DNA of 64,000 bases, taken from NCBI GenBank assembly GCA_036852015.1, contig JAANDG010000221.1, positions 1-64,000 on the forward strand. Reading direction: 5' to 3'. The first letter of the stretch is position 1, and each line of letters begins with the position of its first letter. Origin of the DNA: Pelodera strongyloides (taxonomy: Eukaryota > Nematoda > Chromadorea > Rhabditida > Rhabditidae). Shown here piece after piece: positions 1-12,047 of this stretch. The notes under the pieces are model-generated. The model had not been told where the DNA came from. It was given only the letters and a program-made list of their open reading frames with translations, and made no database searches. The translations under genes and the position numbers were made by a program.

Positions 1-170
1 GGAAAATAGTTACGTTACGGACTCCCTTACCCATACAACCGACAACAAGTAGTGGAAAACGGAACAAATTAAAGTTAAAAAAAAAACATTCCACAGCTGA
101 CACGCTGAAACGTAAGCCAGACCAGGCTACAAGCTACAGCTGAAAATACTGAGTTTAATGAATGAATCAC

Positions 171-2668
171 CTGTTGCCCACTCAATGGGTGATTCATGAA
201 GACAACGGAAATGATGATCGTGAACAACTTGCGAGTCGTCGTCAAGATCGAACACGTGAGCGGCGAGAACTCGTTGATCGTTTTGAAGATGAAGTACTGA
301 AAATGAACAGATTTGACCATTTTCGATATGCCTGAAAACCTCCTAGTTTCTGATCTCGTTCAATTTATTGACACTTATTGGGTTTTCTATAATCGGCTAC
401 ATTCGACTCAAGCACAGATCTTCACTATCGCCTGTGCGAGGAACTACTGTCCGCCAACAAAAAAATATTCAAAATCTTCAAAAATTTCTCAACGACACGA
501 CATCGGTCATCTCTCATTGTCTCCCAATGTAAGAATATATTGTCAGAGCAAAAAAAATTAAACTACCAACCTGTCCACCACAGCTGGAAAGGGCAAGAAG
601 TAGCAACGAAGACAGAACAGACGGATGACGCTGCACGAAAGCAATGAAATCGATCAATTCCCCAGTGACGACGAGGCTGCAATGGACATATTGTACATAT
701 GAATATGATTATATATGATAAGCATAAGAAATCGAATATCATATCGAAAATAGCGTCTTTAGCTCTTTGGTGGCGCGTGTAAGGTACATCTGCCACCACT
801 CTACAATCTACCGTCATTCAACAAACATCCTGCTCGTAAGTGATGAACCCAAGACGCAAGGGCTTTTTTATTTATTTATTAAATTGATAACACGGAGGTG
901 CGCATCAAATAATATGATGAAGAGAAAGCAATGTACACATAACGAACACATTGGCAAAGCTTTTTAAAACTAGTACTAGCTAGAGGTATATTTATTCGCA
1001 TTTGATTATACCTTCCCGCATTCGTAATAACGGTAAATAAAATCAAAACGACAATTGTTAAACATGGCTTACCCAACTAGCAAATAGAGTGACGAGAACA
1101 GGTTCATGTACAACATCATCGACATGGCCGTGCTCTTGTAGTGCTTCTTGATACGATCCTGGATCGAAGTTGTTGTCCCATCCATGGCGAGCGATAATAA
1201 CTAAACGAAATACATAAATATTATGATTAAAAATCAGTCGTCGCAACATCGGTTTTTCACGATATACGAGTATATCTGTGAATCAGGAAAGCTACGCCCC
1301 TATGCTATGCGTGAATTGCTGGAAATAGTCTGGTTCACTCCGTGGTCAAAAATACATAAATGACAAGTTTCACTAAAATATAAATTTTGGACGATATAAT
1401 TCAGCACACGTCTGAGCCATACGGATGTGGTTAGTTGGTGATTTCGCTGACCAGATAAGATAAAGATTCGATCATAACAAGCAAGAAAAAGGGAAAAAAA
1501 GTGAAAAAAAAAGAAGAAAAAAAAAGAAAGGTATACCAAAAGAATTTCGCCAAGTCCAAATTCCTGTTCGGCTCTGGCCTTCTTATTCTTGAAGAGGAAA
1601 AGCGAAACACCGCAAACGATCATCAGAACAAACAAGTACTTTTTGGCGTGGTATCTCTTGCCGGCGAACAACACACCAAAAACCATTATGGGAATGGGTT
1701 TGCAGGACTTGGCAAGTACCTAAATTACAAATTTTAGAGCATAAAGGCTGGAAGTAAATAAACTTGTATGAACAATGAAAGTGTTCATGTAGTATCCACC
1801 ATGTAAAACATCAATTATATATTACCACTAAAATAATAAATAAATTTTAGCAAAAATATGAAGCAACTGCAACTTAGTCGACTAACTCATATAAAAGCTA
1901 ATCTACTCCGTTCCATGTTGGTTGAACAGAAATGACAAAAATAGAGATAAACAAAATATAATGAGAAGAAATATGCCAACCTGTGTTGGATATGGCAGAT
2001 ACTGCAGGGCTTGGTTACTGCAGATCATTGCTCCCAAATAACTTGCGGCACAGAATGCGTAGTTCGGCAACGGTACGGTGTCTTTTACTTTCTTTCCAAT
2101 TAAAGCATACGCAAACATTGTGTTTGCAGCACACATGAAGAAGACGAGTGCCTGGGTATATGTGAACTTTTCTCCGCCTTCATATTTTCCTTGGACTCTG
2201 AAAAAAGAACAATTTAAATAGGCACACGATGATTGTGCTATTCTATAGTAAGGCCTAAAGTCGACTCTTCCAAGTTTCTATGAATGGTGCGTAAGGCGAT
2301 TGAAACAAGGAATCAATGGGCAATTTACTGCTCCCATAATAGCCCGTATTCTCGGGACGACGGAAATTTTCCGTTGGGGAACTCATTTGTATGCAAATTT
2401 CTCGACTATCTAGGCTACCTTGAGGAAAAATTTGCATACAAATGAGTTCCCCAACGGAACATTTCCGTCGTCCCGAGAATACGGGCTAGAAAGTGAAGTA
2501 TCGAACTCACATGATCTCCTGATATATTCCAAACGCAAAGTAGCATCCAAGGATACCGGCAGCACAAATCAGGAAGTGTGTAGCATCGGCTATATATGAT
2601 CTGGGTGCATGATCGGACGGAAGAAGCTTCTCAGCTTCGGAAGACGGCCGTCGTTCTTTCAATGTCAT
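171..2668 (-). CDS. hut-1: SLC35B1/HUT-1 ER nucleotide(-sugar) transporter, C-terminal end missing
   Basis: Multi-pass ER membrane carrier of the SLC35B1 family, linked to UDP-galactose or ATP/ADP exchange across the ER membrane. Six exons join in phase: 2511-2668, 1981-2197, 1537-1719, 1073-1200, 571-676 and 171-296 (918 nt, 306 codons). All introns are GT-AG. Family signatures seen: SYLGAMICSNQALQYLPYPT near residue 105, then KSCKPIPIMVFG (about 129-140), QDRIKKHY in exon 4, and SPLTCSILTTTRKLFT (about 275-290) in exon 6. The human protein has about 322 residues, so some 15-30 C-terminal residues are absent. The donor after LSGQQ (170-165, GTGATT) leads to a last exon at or beyond the left edge. 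The ATG at 2668 lies 3 nt after a CTTTCAG acceptor, which suggests trans-splicing. Intron 1 holds a 149-bp palindromic element. Confidence 0.93.
2340..2488. mobile_element. Palindromic MITE, family A, copy 1
   Basis: A 149-bp hairpin inside intron 1 of hut-1. Its arms begin TAGCCCGTATTCTCGGG and end with the reverse complement CCCGAGAATACGGGCTA. TA at both ends suggests a TA target duplication, as in Tc1/mariner-type elements. A second copy of the same length lies at 9932-10080. No coding capacity. Confidence 0.85.
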
Positions 2669-4184
2669 TAACTGAAAGCTAAAATATAAAATATGAACAC
2701 ATTACTCTATAATGTTCAATCAAACCGCGATAGAGAACAGCAAACTAAAATGAGCTAAAGGAAAACAAATGGCAACACTTTTCTATGCGATTTTTTGAAT
2801 AGACGATCGTAATCAGGGGCCTCGGAGTCATAGACTACCCAGCAATCTGTTCTGCAATAAGTGTCCAACTAAGAAACAAACAGAGTGAAAACGTGAAAAT
2901 GTTTTAATTTAAAATAAAATAAAATAAAAATTTGAAACTAATTTTGTACACGCGTACAGAAAAGAACAATTCCAATGGCCAGAGGGCAGACGACCGAGGA
3001 CAATGCAGAACACTAGAGAGGTGCTTTTTAGAATAGCTCTCACCGCCCGAAGACCGTAGTTAGCACCCACAAGATTTATATATAACCAGAAGTTCGAAGA
3101 GCGATTGTGACTTTCAGAGTTCTGACGAGGCGCTCCACAACATATTTCGTCTGAAATCCACATGGTGACAAATATAATTCCGCTTCCACAATACCTATTT
3201 ATGCTGTCTTGTTTTCCTTTTCGTTGTCTATTCACAATAAATTCGTCTTTTTTTCTGTTTATCGGGACGTGATCGGGAGTTTTTTGTCGGAGTAATCGGG
3301 CACATATCGTAGTTTTTCAAAATAGTTAATCGTGCGCAATACTGGGCTATCGGCTGTGGGATTGCCACATTTATTGCGGCTAAATAAAGTGATAAAGTAA
3401 AATAGTTTTAGCGATTGTTATAGCCATTGTATTTTTTTGTTCATTTATTTAGATTGGCTTCTTTTAATATAACCCTAACCCAAAGCTTTTTGTTTGGTGC
3501 CGTAGTAGTCTACAGTTGTAATTAATTTATTGCTTGGACCCATGTACAAATGAAACGATGAAACTGCGTCTCACTGACGAAACGCGGTTGGTACGCGGCG
3601 AAAAAAATTGTTCGCCCAGGTTTCGCCGCGCACTTCGCCCAGTCTTCGGCGGATTCTCGCCAGGTCTGGGCGAGCTGACTAGCCTTTCGCAAAAAGTTTC
3701 TACATAGATTTCACCTTTTCGTCCGGTCGGTGCGCCGCACTTTCACCGGGCGTACCAGGCGAGAGTCTGGCTAAGACTGGACGATGTGCGCGGCCAAACG
3801 ACGAACCCATTTTTTCCCCGTGCACCATCAAAGTTTTGCGTTGTGACTAGCTGGGAAAAAGCCAACAAACAAACAAACAAAAATATGTTTATTTATTGTG
3901 AATTGACGAACAAGATAAACAGAAATACAGCAAAAATGGGTGTTGCGGAAGCAGAATTGCATTTGTTGCCCTTGCAACACTCGGACTCAATCCGAATAAT
4001 ATCCCAGAACTCGGCGCCGACACTCTACAGGAAGATCAAAATATGGTTTATCTATCTTGGGGTACTGCCTAGAAGGTGTATCACTGTATTGGGTAACGAC
4101 GAAATAATGATCCAATTTCGCGAAGCTGATTTTTTCTTTCTTTCATAATATTCAGGTATATCACTTGAGTTTTCACTCGGGAAC

Positions 4185-4310
4185 GCCATATTCACCACTC
4201 CAATTACCTCGGGGAATTATTCCCTGTGGACAGAAAATAGCATTCTAATGTAAGACACACAGAGAAAGAGACGGGGAATTCCCCATGGGGAATTGAGTGG
4301 TGAATATGGC
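4185..4310. mobile_element. Palindromic MITE, family B, copy 1
   Basis: Inverted repeat with ends GCCATATTCACCACTC and GAGTGGTGAATATGGC, about 126 bp, in the possible 3' intron of the secreted-protein gene. Arms continue into CCTCGGGGAATTATTCCC / GGGGAATTCCCCATGGGG. Relatives occur at 7505, 28990, 31981 and 54517. Confidence 0.8.
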
Positions 4311-4539
4311 CTCAGGATCCTACTTTGAGTAAATTTCCTCCCCGAGCACACTGACCTTTGTAGGCTACTGACCTCACCGTATGCTAATTTACAGATTCAC
4401 AAAGCCCGGGAAAAGATAAAGTAAAAGGGGTGATTCAGGGGCTGGCTGACACGCCGACCCCCGCTGGGCTGCACTCTCTGCTGATCGTGGGCCATCTTAC
4501 TTTTTTAACTTTACTAGGAAGTTAGACTTCTCTCTCGGC

Positions 4540-4590
4540 TCCCCCTCTCCCTCTCTCTCGCTCTCTCTCTCTCTCTCGCTCTCTCTCAAT
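4540..4590. repeat. Imperfect (CT)n microsatellite
   Basis: CT dinucleotides with a few CCC and CG interruptions. Confidence 0.9.
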
Positions 4591-4694
4591 CCGAATCTGA
4601 CGACTCGATAGCCTATAAAACTTTCTCTGGTTAGAAGAAAGTGAAATATTGTAGTGATCGACCAAAATACTTTAGAAGTTATAGATAAGATTAC

Positions 4695-5318
4695 CTCGCC
4701 CTCATCACATTGCACGTTCCAGTCGGAACTCGCACCATTGTATTTATTCGAAGTGCTCGGACAACCACAATCCCAAAGGGTACCAGTTCCCTCCACCGTC
4801 GCCTTCAAACACCATTTGTAATCATTGCAAGTGGCCTCGGATTTCTAAAATGTCAAATTTATTTAGTGTTTTGGGGTTGCACCGCCTGGGCATCGCGAAG
4901 AAGCCCTTTCCTGTGCATTGGGAGACAGTCTAAATCCAGAATATGTATAATGGGTTGGTTGGAACTATATATTAATTATGTTCTTCGACCTACGTGTTCT
5001 CACTAAAATTGGCTAATTTGCACGAGTTTATCTTATATGTCACAATTCACGGGAACGCATTCAAGTATTAGGCATGCGCGTAGAACTTCTGTATCTTATA
5101 TTTCACTTGTTAGAAGATATGCTTTCCTCACTGTCTTTTTTTTGTGGAATTCTTAGCAAGTGCCGTTTACATTTCGGGATTAGTTACGCTTTGGCTGGTC
5201 TTATTATACTTACGCTGCTAGAGTGCTCGCCATTCAAGCTCGTATCCACCCAGCATTTGACGGCGACCGATTCAGCAAGGAATAGAGTTACGAACAGGAC
5301 CAATGGTAAGGCACGCAT
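4695..5318 (-). CDS. Small secreted cysteine-rich protein, 3' end not resolved
   Basis: Two exons in phase 0, 5214-5318 and 4695-4844, give 85 residues from the ATG at 5318. Residues 1-19 (MRALPLVLFVTLFLAESVA) are a clear signal peptide. The mature part carries cysteines at about 22, 41, 47, 60, 62 and 79, with the motifs KCWVDT, CNDYKWCLK and LWDCGCP. Such CW..T and CxxxxxWCxK spacing resembles Ly6/uPAR-like three-finger proteins of nematodes, but I cannot assign the family. The second exon ends at CDEGE before GTAATC, so at least one 3' exon is missing; 3044-3150 and the 4430-4470 region are candidates. Acts outside the cell or, if a GPI tail exists, on its surface. Confidence 0.6.
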
Positions 5319-6760
5319 GAGGTTTCCTCAAAGTTAGTTTACAAATTTAACTAAACGGAATTAATATTTTGTTCAAGAAAATTCTTGCAGCAATAATAAA
5401 TGTTTATTGGATCAACGAGTCGTAGGAACAAAGAAGAAAGTTCTTGGGGTAGTTGCTGTGAGCTCGTAAACCAACAGGCACCCTAAGATGTTGGTGTAAG
5501 AACACCATCATACTTCATACTAACAAGGATCGTGTGTGGTTATGTAATTTTAAGGCGGTTCATTTCAAAGTTTATACACAGGAAAAGGGCTGAAACACAG
5601 TATGTTAAAAAGAAATGGAAACAACTCGCGGATTTCTGTATGCAATGCATTAGAAAATCTTCTTAGCGTTATCAAAAAGTTGTAGATACCGTATTTGGTG
5701 TTAAGGTACTGTAGCCCCGCCCAGATATGACAAAATAGAGCAGCGTAGCAAATGCCCGGCTGCGTCTGCTAGTTTAGTTTACAACGCCGAAGTACTGTGC
5801 TTATCGTTGGGGCGGAAAACATAATGCACATATTTTGCGAGAAAGAACATCAGTTTTGTGCGCTCCTTAGTGTAAAAATACCTTATCTATTTTGTTGTGG
5901 CAGGCGGCAACAAGGCGTGTATCGAGACGAGTTCCTGGCCATTTTCGGAAGCTCAAGAGAAGAAGACTGGATAATACAGGCGCGAGAAACCTAATAGGGT
6001 ATATAAATATTGACCCGAACAATATTAAAAAGAATTGTAGGACACTTGTCAGAGAGTATATTTTCAAGCTCAAAATACGGTACATTTCTGGGTATCTTCA
6101 TTTGCGAAAAAAATTTCCCGTGAAAAACCCCGAGAACCGTCGCCAAATGGGTTCGCCAGTTTCACAGTTGAATATTGTACTCGCATAGCTCATAATAGAT
6201 CTGAGAAATTTAAAGCCGTATTGTACCTACTTTGGAAAATTGCATATGATACAAATATCCTATGTATCCTATGCAAATTTTGGTGCCCGTTCGAAACTTC
6301 CGGCACTAAATTAACCAGGATACATAGGATATTCATATCATATGCAAATTTCCCAAAATAGGTACAATACGGCTTTAAAACAATTTAGTTTTATGTGGTT
6401 GAACAGTCAACGAATAGTATAACTTTTGGGGTTTGCATGTCAGAACCAGTGTTAAACGATATAATATTTTACGTAGTCTGAAAGGTACGAAAGTCCGCCT
6501 AGAACAAGGACGCCAAGCCAGAACCACAGAGAAAGTATTTTTTGTAGGTGTATGTTCTGAAAGCCTGATTCAAGTGAAAAAACAATAACTTTCCAAGTAA
6601 AGTTTTTTTACTGTATTTATTCTTGAGCAAGACTCAAGATGTGCAATCATGCCACAGTAGCCGGTACGAGATCGCCAAGCAAATTATAGGTCACAAAGTC
6701 AATAATTTATTATCAGAATTGTTCCACGATGAATAATTTTCCAAATGATATTAATAATGT
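5319..6760. other. Intergenic region with one palindrome
   Basis: No coding signal beyond short chance ORFs. It contains a family E palindrome (6209-6378) and, at about 6105-6165, a fragment related to family F (words AACCGTCGCCAAATGGGTTC). Confidence 0.6.
6209..6378. mobile_element. Palindromic MITE, family E
   Basis: About 170-bp hairpin with ends TTTAAAGCCGTATTGTACC and GGTACAATACGGCTTTAAA. Inner arms contain TTGCATATGATAC and its complement. A flanking or terminal TTTAAA is visible at both ends. Partial relatives lie near 57975-58025 and 60495-60555. Confidence 0.8.
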
Positions 6761-7816
6761 TCAAGTGCGTTGTGTCTTTGTCTGCGCTGTGTTCGTCTTG
6801 GTAGTCGTGGTTGTGGTATTGGCAGTGCCAATCACGTCTCTGCTTCCCTTTCGCATACGAGCACGTTGCGCAGCAATCTGAAAAAAGTATGTTTTGGATA
6901 TGGACGAGTGGATTTTTTAGAGAAATTATGCAGAAAAACCTATTGGACATGGTTCATGGCAGCCGAACTTTACATATTTGTATCAATTTCGTTCCGAAAT
7001 CAGTAACCAATATTTTACTATAGGTATCTCAGTATTAGTCCCCGAGGTTTTATATTTTCCATTGCATAATAAGTACCTCATGCCGTATCTCCTTTAAGAG
7101 GTGCCAGTCAACGAGCTTCACAGTCATTGTGTCATCACGGCGACGAGCTTCCTGAATACAAAACCAAATAAACAAACACAACACTTTTCATGTGTCTGAT
7201 CCTTTCAAATCAATTGTGCACGCAATGTAGCAATTATACACAAACAATTATACACTATAGTGCAAGCAATTATACACTATTGATTATGAGAGTTTTTAAC
7301 ATATAAAAGTAATTCTCACCCGCTCCTTCTTCCTCATTCGAAGGGACACCAACAGATAAGGTGTAAAGACAAGAACAACGAATGTGAGACACAGAACACC
7401 TAAAAGAATGAGCTATTTATGAAGTAATAATAGAACCCAAGTATAGGTTTGTTTGATGGAGTAACCGTATATAAAGGTTCGGGCTCAAATTGTACATGAG
7501 TTCTGAGGATTCACCACTCAATTCCCCATAGGGAATTCCCCCGTAGTTTTCTCTGCGTGCGTCACATAAGAACCCTATTTTCTGTCCCCAGGGACTATAG
7601 CCCCGAGGGAATCGGAATGGTGAAGATGACCTCATCTTCGGTGATGCCGTGCCACTCAGTCAGACTGCGTCCCTTACTCAGCTACGACAATTAGAAAAAA
7701 ATCATACCAAGAATTGTGTAATACCAAGCTTGGGCTCGTTGGGGCACCTCTCTTTTAAAAGTATGGCCAAACTGTGGGTCTTTGAATGAGCCAAGAGAAT
7801 CATTGAAATAGTGCAT
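6761..7816 (-). CDS. Single-pass membrane protein, 126 aa, unrecognised
   Basis: Four exons join in phase: 7708-7816, 7320-7399, 7077-7151 and 6761-6877 (TGA at 6763-6761). All introns are GT-AG with nematode-like acceptors (TTTTAG, ATTCAG, TTTTTTCAG). The protein starts MHYFNDSLGSFKDPQFGHTF, has no signal peptide, then one hydrophobic segment (about 34-56, ILGVLCLTFVVLVFTPYLLV). A basic, charged region follows (RMRKKEREARRRDD, KLVDWHLLKEIRHE, QRARMRKGSRD), and a Thr-rich tail (TTTTTTKTNTAQTKTQRT). The charge pattern suggests a cytosolic C terminus with a helical or coiled stretch. I do not recognise the family. Intron 1 contains a family B palindrome (7505-7633). The start is the first in-frame ATG; an upstream acceptor is not evident. 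Confidence 0.7.
7505..7633. mobile_element. Palindromic MITE, family B, copy 2
   Basis: Inverted repeat in intron 1 of the small membrane-protein gene. Ends GAGGATTCACCACTCAATTC and GGAATGGTGAAGATGACCTC, arms diverged. Shares CTATTTTCTGTCCCCAGGGA-type inner sequence with copy 1 in inverse orientation. Confidence 0.75.
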
Positions 7817-8555
7817 TATGCAAAATGAGGATGAAATTTGCATATCTTACTGGGTGGCAATTTACATGCCTTTCTAAAGGTATGCATAAATTATTCTATT
7901 ATATATAATTATATAAATTATTATTTAATTAGTTAATCTAGACATTTCCTATGTTAATACACACATTAAAGCGGTGCAAAACTCATCCTAGGATCCTAGT
8001 AACATAACTTGTTTGTTATTTAGTTTCTACATTCGTACATCTAATCTTTATTTTTTTTAAACACCTACCTGGGTTAGACCGTTAGACCGGTAGGATTTAT
8101 TTCCCCATTGGAACTTAGGAACTTTATACCTTTTATTGGTCATGCTTGATATACGTAATATTCGATGCCTCATTTTTCTTTAATATCGCACTAGTTACCG
8201 TGTAGGGACTCTTTGTAAGCTCTACGTGTTATATTTTATACCGTTCTATGGTTATAGTTTATTTCTCTTGCAGCTACGCGCTTTTTGATATAAGTTAGGT
8301 TTTATTTCGTAACATATGGTTTTCTTTTATTCCTAGCATCAGCCGGTACAGTAATTTAAGGCTCCTATAGTTGTTATTTGCCACAATACGCTCCTTATTG
8401 AGTATAAGTTTGTTTAGCTACCTTATTTGTGTTTTTAGTTGTTATTCTATTGTGTGCTAAGACTTTATTTACGAAATAAACAAATTTATTCATTTTTTGT
8501 ACTGTTTATTCGGTTTTTATAGCTGTTTAATAGGGCGCTAAAGTGCGAAAATTGT

Positions 8556-8690
8556 GCGAGGGGCAGGCATTGTGCATGCACGTGGTCCGTTTGCGCGCAG
8601 TGCAGCAACATTTTTGCGCGGACGCGCTCCTGCAATTCGGCGTCCGCGCAAATGCATTGCTGCGCTGCGCGTCCGAGGTTCAGAGAAGAA
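8556..8690. repeat. GC-rich imperfect palindrome
   Basis: Inverted repeat of GC-rich words: GCGCGCAGTGCAGCAACATT on the left against AATGCATTGCTGCGCTGCGC on the right, with an inner TTTGCGCGGACGC / GCGTCCGCGCAAA pair. It contrasts sharply with AT-rich flanks. Confidence 0.75.
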
Positions 8691-9656
8691 TTGTGAATTG
8701 GATATTACCGTATTCATGATACCAGCAAGCCAAGCCCTGAGCACATACCATTTTGTTGGTTGTCTATTGGTGTCAAAATACGTTCGAAAAATAGTACAGT
8801 AATACCGAGCAATGTCCACAATAAGGCACTCGGTTGGTAGGCTCACTGTGACAGTTAGCTAACCTTCCCTCTATCACACATTTCATTGAAAAGCCTTATA
8901 GGCAGCAAATTGGGTGAGCCATTGGTGAGCCAGGAGCGCGCCACATGTTCGCGAGCGAATTTGTTCCTTGATCCCCTTGTTGGTGCACTCCTGCGTGGTT
9001 CGCGCCTTTGTAGGTAGGCGTCGTCCCGTGGGCGCATCTCTTTTTTTGTGCCCACTGCCCACCCACCGCCTAAAGTTTCACCTTGCATTCCCAGCTTGAA
9101 AACAATGTGTTTCAATTATGCAGTATAATGTTGATGTATTAGTCTTCCCTGATTATACTTGGAACTGTTAATCTACAAGGCTAATGTAATAGGAAACCAC
9201 CGGCTGGTTTTGAATGCTAATCGCTCGCGCTTCTTTGGCATATTGGCTCTATTTTTTATTCCATATGCATAAGTTTAGTGGTCCCTAGTAAAAACATGTT
9301 CTTTTGCTGTAAACCTTATTGTTAGGCAGGGCGAGCATGTTCAAGCAGAGATACAGAGATAATGAGAGCGAGAGAGATGGGAAAAGAGAGAGAGAAAGAG
9401 TCAGAGCGAGAGAAAGAGAGAGAGAGAGAGAAGTTTGTAGAACGGGAGAAGGGAACTACAGGTGAGATGCAAAGAACGAGTGAGACAATGAGAGAGCATT
9501 TTGAAGAAGTAGGAGAATATTTTTGTAATTTGTTTTGTGAATGATACCATCATTTCGTACTGCAAGGATGATGTTATGTGTGATGTATACCACATACTCC
9601 ATTTCTCCTTTACTCACATGCTTTTCACAGCAGTGGCACTCTTATGCTGATAGATG

Positions 9657-9660
<4 letters not shown>

Positions 9661-9705
<45 letters not shown>

Positions 9706-9714
9706 GAGAGAGAG
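9661..9714. repeat. (GA)n microsatellite
   Basis: 54 bp of AG dinucleotide with one CG interruption. A looser GA-rich tract also lies at 9360-9435. Confidence 0.95.
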
Positions 9715-9931
9715 CCAAAAGGTGAAGCACTGCTTGTCGATTACATCATTAACCTGAATGTTACTCATCAGGTACCAAATTAATCATCATACATTGTCGT
9801 TCAAAGTTTGTCAGCCAAGTTCCGGCAACAAATGCTTTCTTCAGGATGACACGATGATACCTTTCAATTGTTATGCTAACAAATTGCTGCTTCAACTTCA
9901 GAAATGGCGAACTATTATCGAAATACCATAA

Positions 9932-10080
9932 TAGCCCGTATTCTCGGGACGACGGAAATGTTCCGTTGGGGAACTCATTTGTATGCAAATTTCTCGACTA
10001 TCTAGAATACACGGAGGAAAAATTTGCATACGAATGAGTTCCCCAACGGAACATTTCCGTCGACCCGAGAATACGGGCTA
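9932..10080. mobile_element. Palindromic MITE, family A, copy 2
   Basis: 149 bp, the same length as the copy at 2340-2488 and nearly identical in both arms. The centre differs (ATACACGG in place of GCTACCTT). TA at both ends. Confidence 0.85.
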
Positions 10081-10560
10081 ATGTTACAACACTGAGGAAA
10101 CTTGGCCGAAAATTGGGCCCGAAAAAGGTGAGCCGCCTACACCTCACCAAATGGGAAATTGGCCTGAGAGGCACAGAAAAGATAGGTGTCTGGTGCGTGG
10201 TGCTCTGGTGTGAGCCCTGTGTAGACGTGGTGTAGGCGAACTGCAATACAAACAAAAGTTGAAGATCGCCGTACTTAGGCCTACACCGGGCCCACCCTGG
10301 GACGGTGCGCCGCCTACACAAGACCCGAAATGGGTGTGCTGCCCCTTCTTGGCCCATCCTTTTTGTGTAGGCCGCGCACCGGACAGAGTTTCGCGTTGTA
10401 CAACTGCTTTTGCCTACGGATTATCTACCATTTCGCTACCAGTTCGAGGCTCTGTGGTGACGACGGTCTTCGAGCAAAGGTGGTAACGACTTGGTCACCA
10501 TTGGTCACCAAATGGTTTGGCCCACGAAAAAACCGGGAACCGTCGCCAAATTGTTCCCTT
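10080..10560. repeat. GC-rich repeat block
   Basis: Contains the repeated phrase GCCGCCTACAC followed by a variable gap and AAATGGG (about 10131 and 10310), then a family F fragment at 10490-10560 (TTTGGCCCACGAAAAAACCG). Probably overlapping degraded mobile elements. Confidence 0.5.
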
Positions 10561-11295
10561 CGCTTCGAATGTTGTGCTTTAGAATCTGCTGCTCATGTTT
10601 ATACGGTAGGCAATTTGAGGTGTCAGAGTGGAAGGAGACTACCATAGTTTGAGCGTAGCCCATTTCACCCTTAGGATCAGATGTATTTTTAATAATATAT
10701 TACTCCCATCTTGAATAAAAATTATAAGAACCTTTGGTGATTTTCTTAACCAGAAAACTAGATGTTATCTTCTTATTTTGCTGGCATTCATGAGTCATCA
10801 TAAATGGGAGCACGTGGAATACGAAAACTTGAAAGAAACACATAAAAGCTTCATGCATGGGTGCAGAGGATTATCTGTATGATGTAGTTTATCAACTGTA
10901 GTTTATACTTTGTAGTCTATGTGTTCTCTGGTGCTCGTATGACCTCGTGAAACTCACTTTGTGACCTCATTTCACAGACCACAAATGTGAAGACTCTACA
11001 TACTCGTTCTCGACCGACAGCCTATGCAGACATCGTATTATATTCCAAATCAAACTATAAACTATAGACTATAGACTACAATAATTAATTAAACTATGTT
11101 ATCCATGTGATAACTTTGACCCGGCGGTGTCGGAAGCATGCTTCCGACAGGAATTATGTTTTGTGTCCCATTGTATTTCGTGAATTTACTGAATATAGTT
11201 AGAACCATTGTAAGTTGGATTTCATTCGTCTATCATTATCATTCGAAGTACACGAAGTAGGAAATTATGTACAAAATTGTATTCAGATTCATATT

Positions 11296-12047
11296 AACCA
11301 TCTTCAATCATCACTTCCTGTTTTCGCCTACACAAATCGACCCCATTTTCAGTCATTGAGTGCCGTTTTTGATTTTCGAAAGAAAATTTCGACCTTTTTT
11401 CTGAACTCTCAACAAAATGTTTCATAGAAAAGATATTTACATGAAGTCCAAAGCGGATTATTGGAACTAAGCAGTGTTGTAGTCTTTTTAGTAAAGGATA
11501 AACGCAGTGGCGCCGTGCACATGGATGAGGCGCAAAATATGTGCGCGGTGATAGCACGGCGCAATTTATGACGTGAATGCGAGAGGTGCGCCGCGACAAC
11601 GTGAATTGTACACATTACGCACACCTCGCGCTTCCGCCGCTCCGTACTGGCGAACACTATTTCCTGTTGCTACTTGTAGTCATATCCATATCACCTCAAC
11701 CCGTCCTCAATCATCAGTTCCTGTTTTCGCCCACACGAATCGACCCCATTTTCAGCCTTTGAGTGCCGTTTTTTTACTTTCAAAAGAAAACTTCGTCCCT
11801 TTTTCTATAAAGAAAACAAAATGTTTTATGTGAAATATATTTACACGGAGTACAGATTGTAACCGTTTTAAATTTGGTCATCCTCTTCGATTAAGTGATA
11901 AAAGGTTGTACCTTGCACGAGACGGAAAACGGTTCGCGGTGATAGCACAAAAACCAAGTGCGAGATGTGCGCCGCGACAACTAAAAGTTAAAAGTGTACA
12001 CATTACGCACACCCCTGCGCTTCCGCCGCTCCGTACTGGCGAACACC
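11296..12047. repeat. Diverged tandem duplication, unit about 390-400 bp
   Basis: Sequence from about 11296 (TCAATCATCACTTCCTGTTT) to about 11655 recurs from about 11698 to 12047, with offsets of 389-402 bp. Both units hold a block with TCGACCCCATTTTCAG, then a GC-rich block with GGTGATAGCAC, GTGCGCCGCGACAAC, TACACATTACGCACACC and TTCCGCCGCTCCGTACTGGC. No coding frame is conserved between the units. Confidence 0.8.

Larger units (their letters stand above)
2669..4694. other. Region between hut-1 and the secreted-protein gene
   Basis: No convincing gene. It holds one family B palindrome (4185-4310), runs of ATCGGG-like words near 3265-3360, a GC-rich stretch with repeated CGCC words at 3590-3790, and a CT microsatellite near 4540-4590. 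The minus strand at 2938-3150 could encode two terminal exons of the upstream secreted protein, but the intron between them would be only 31 nt, so this is left open. Confidence 0.5.
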
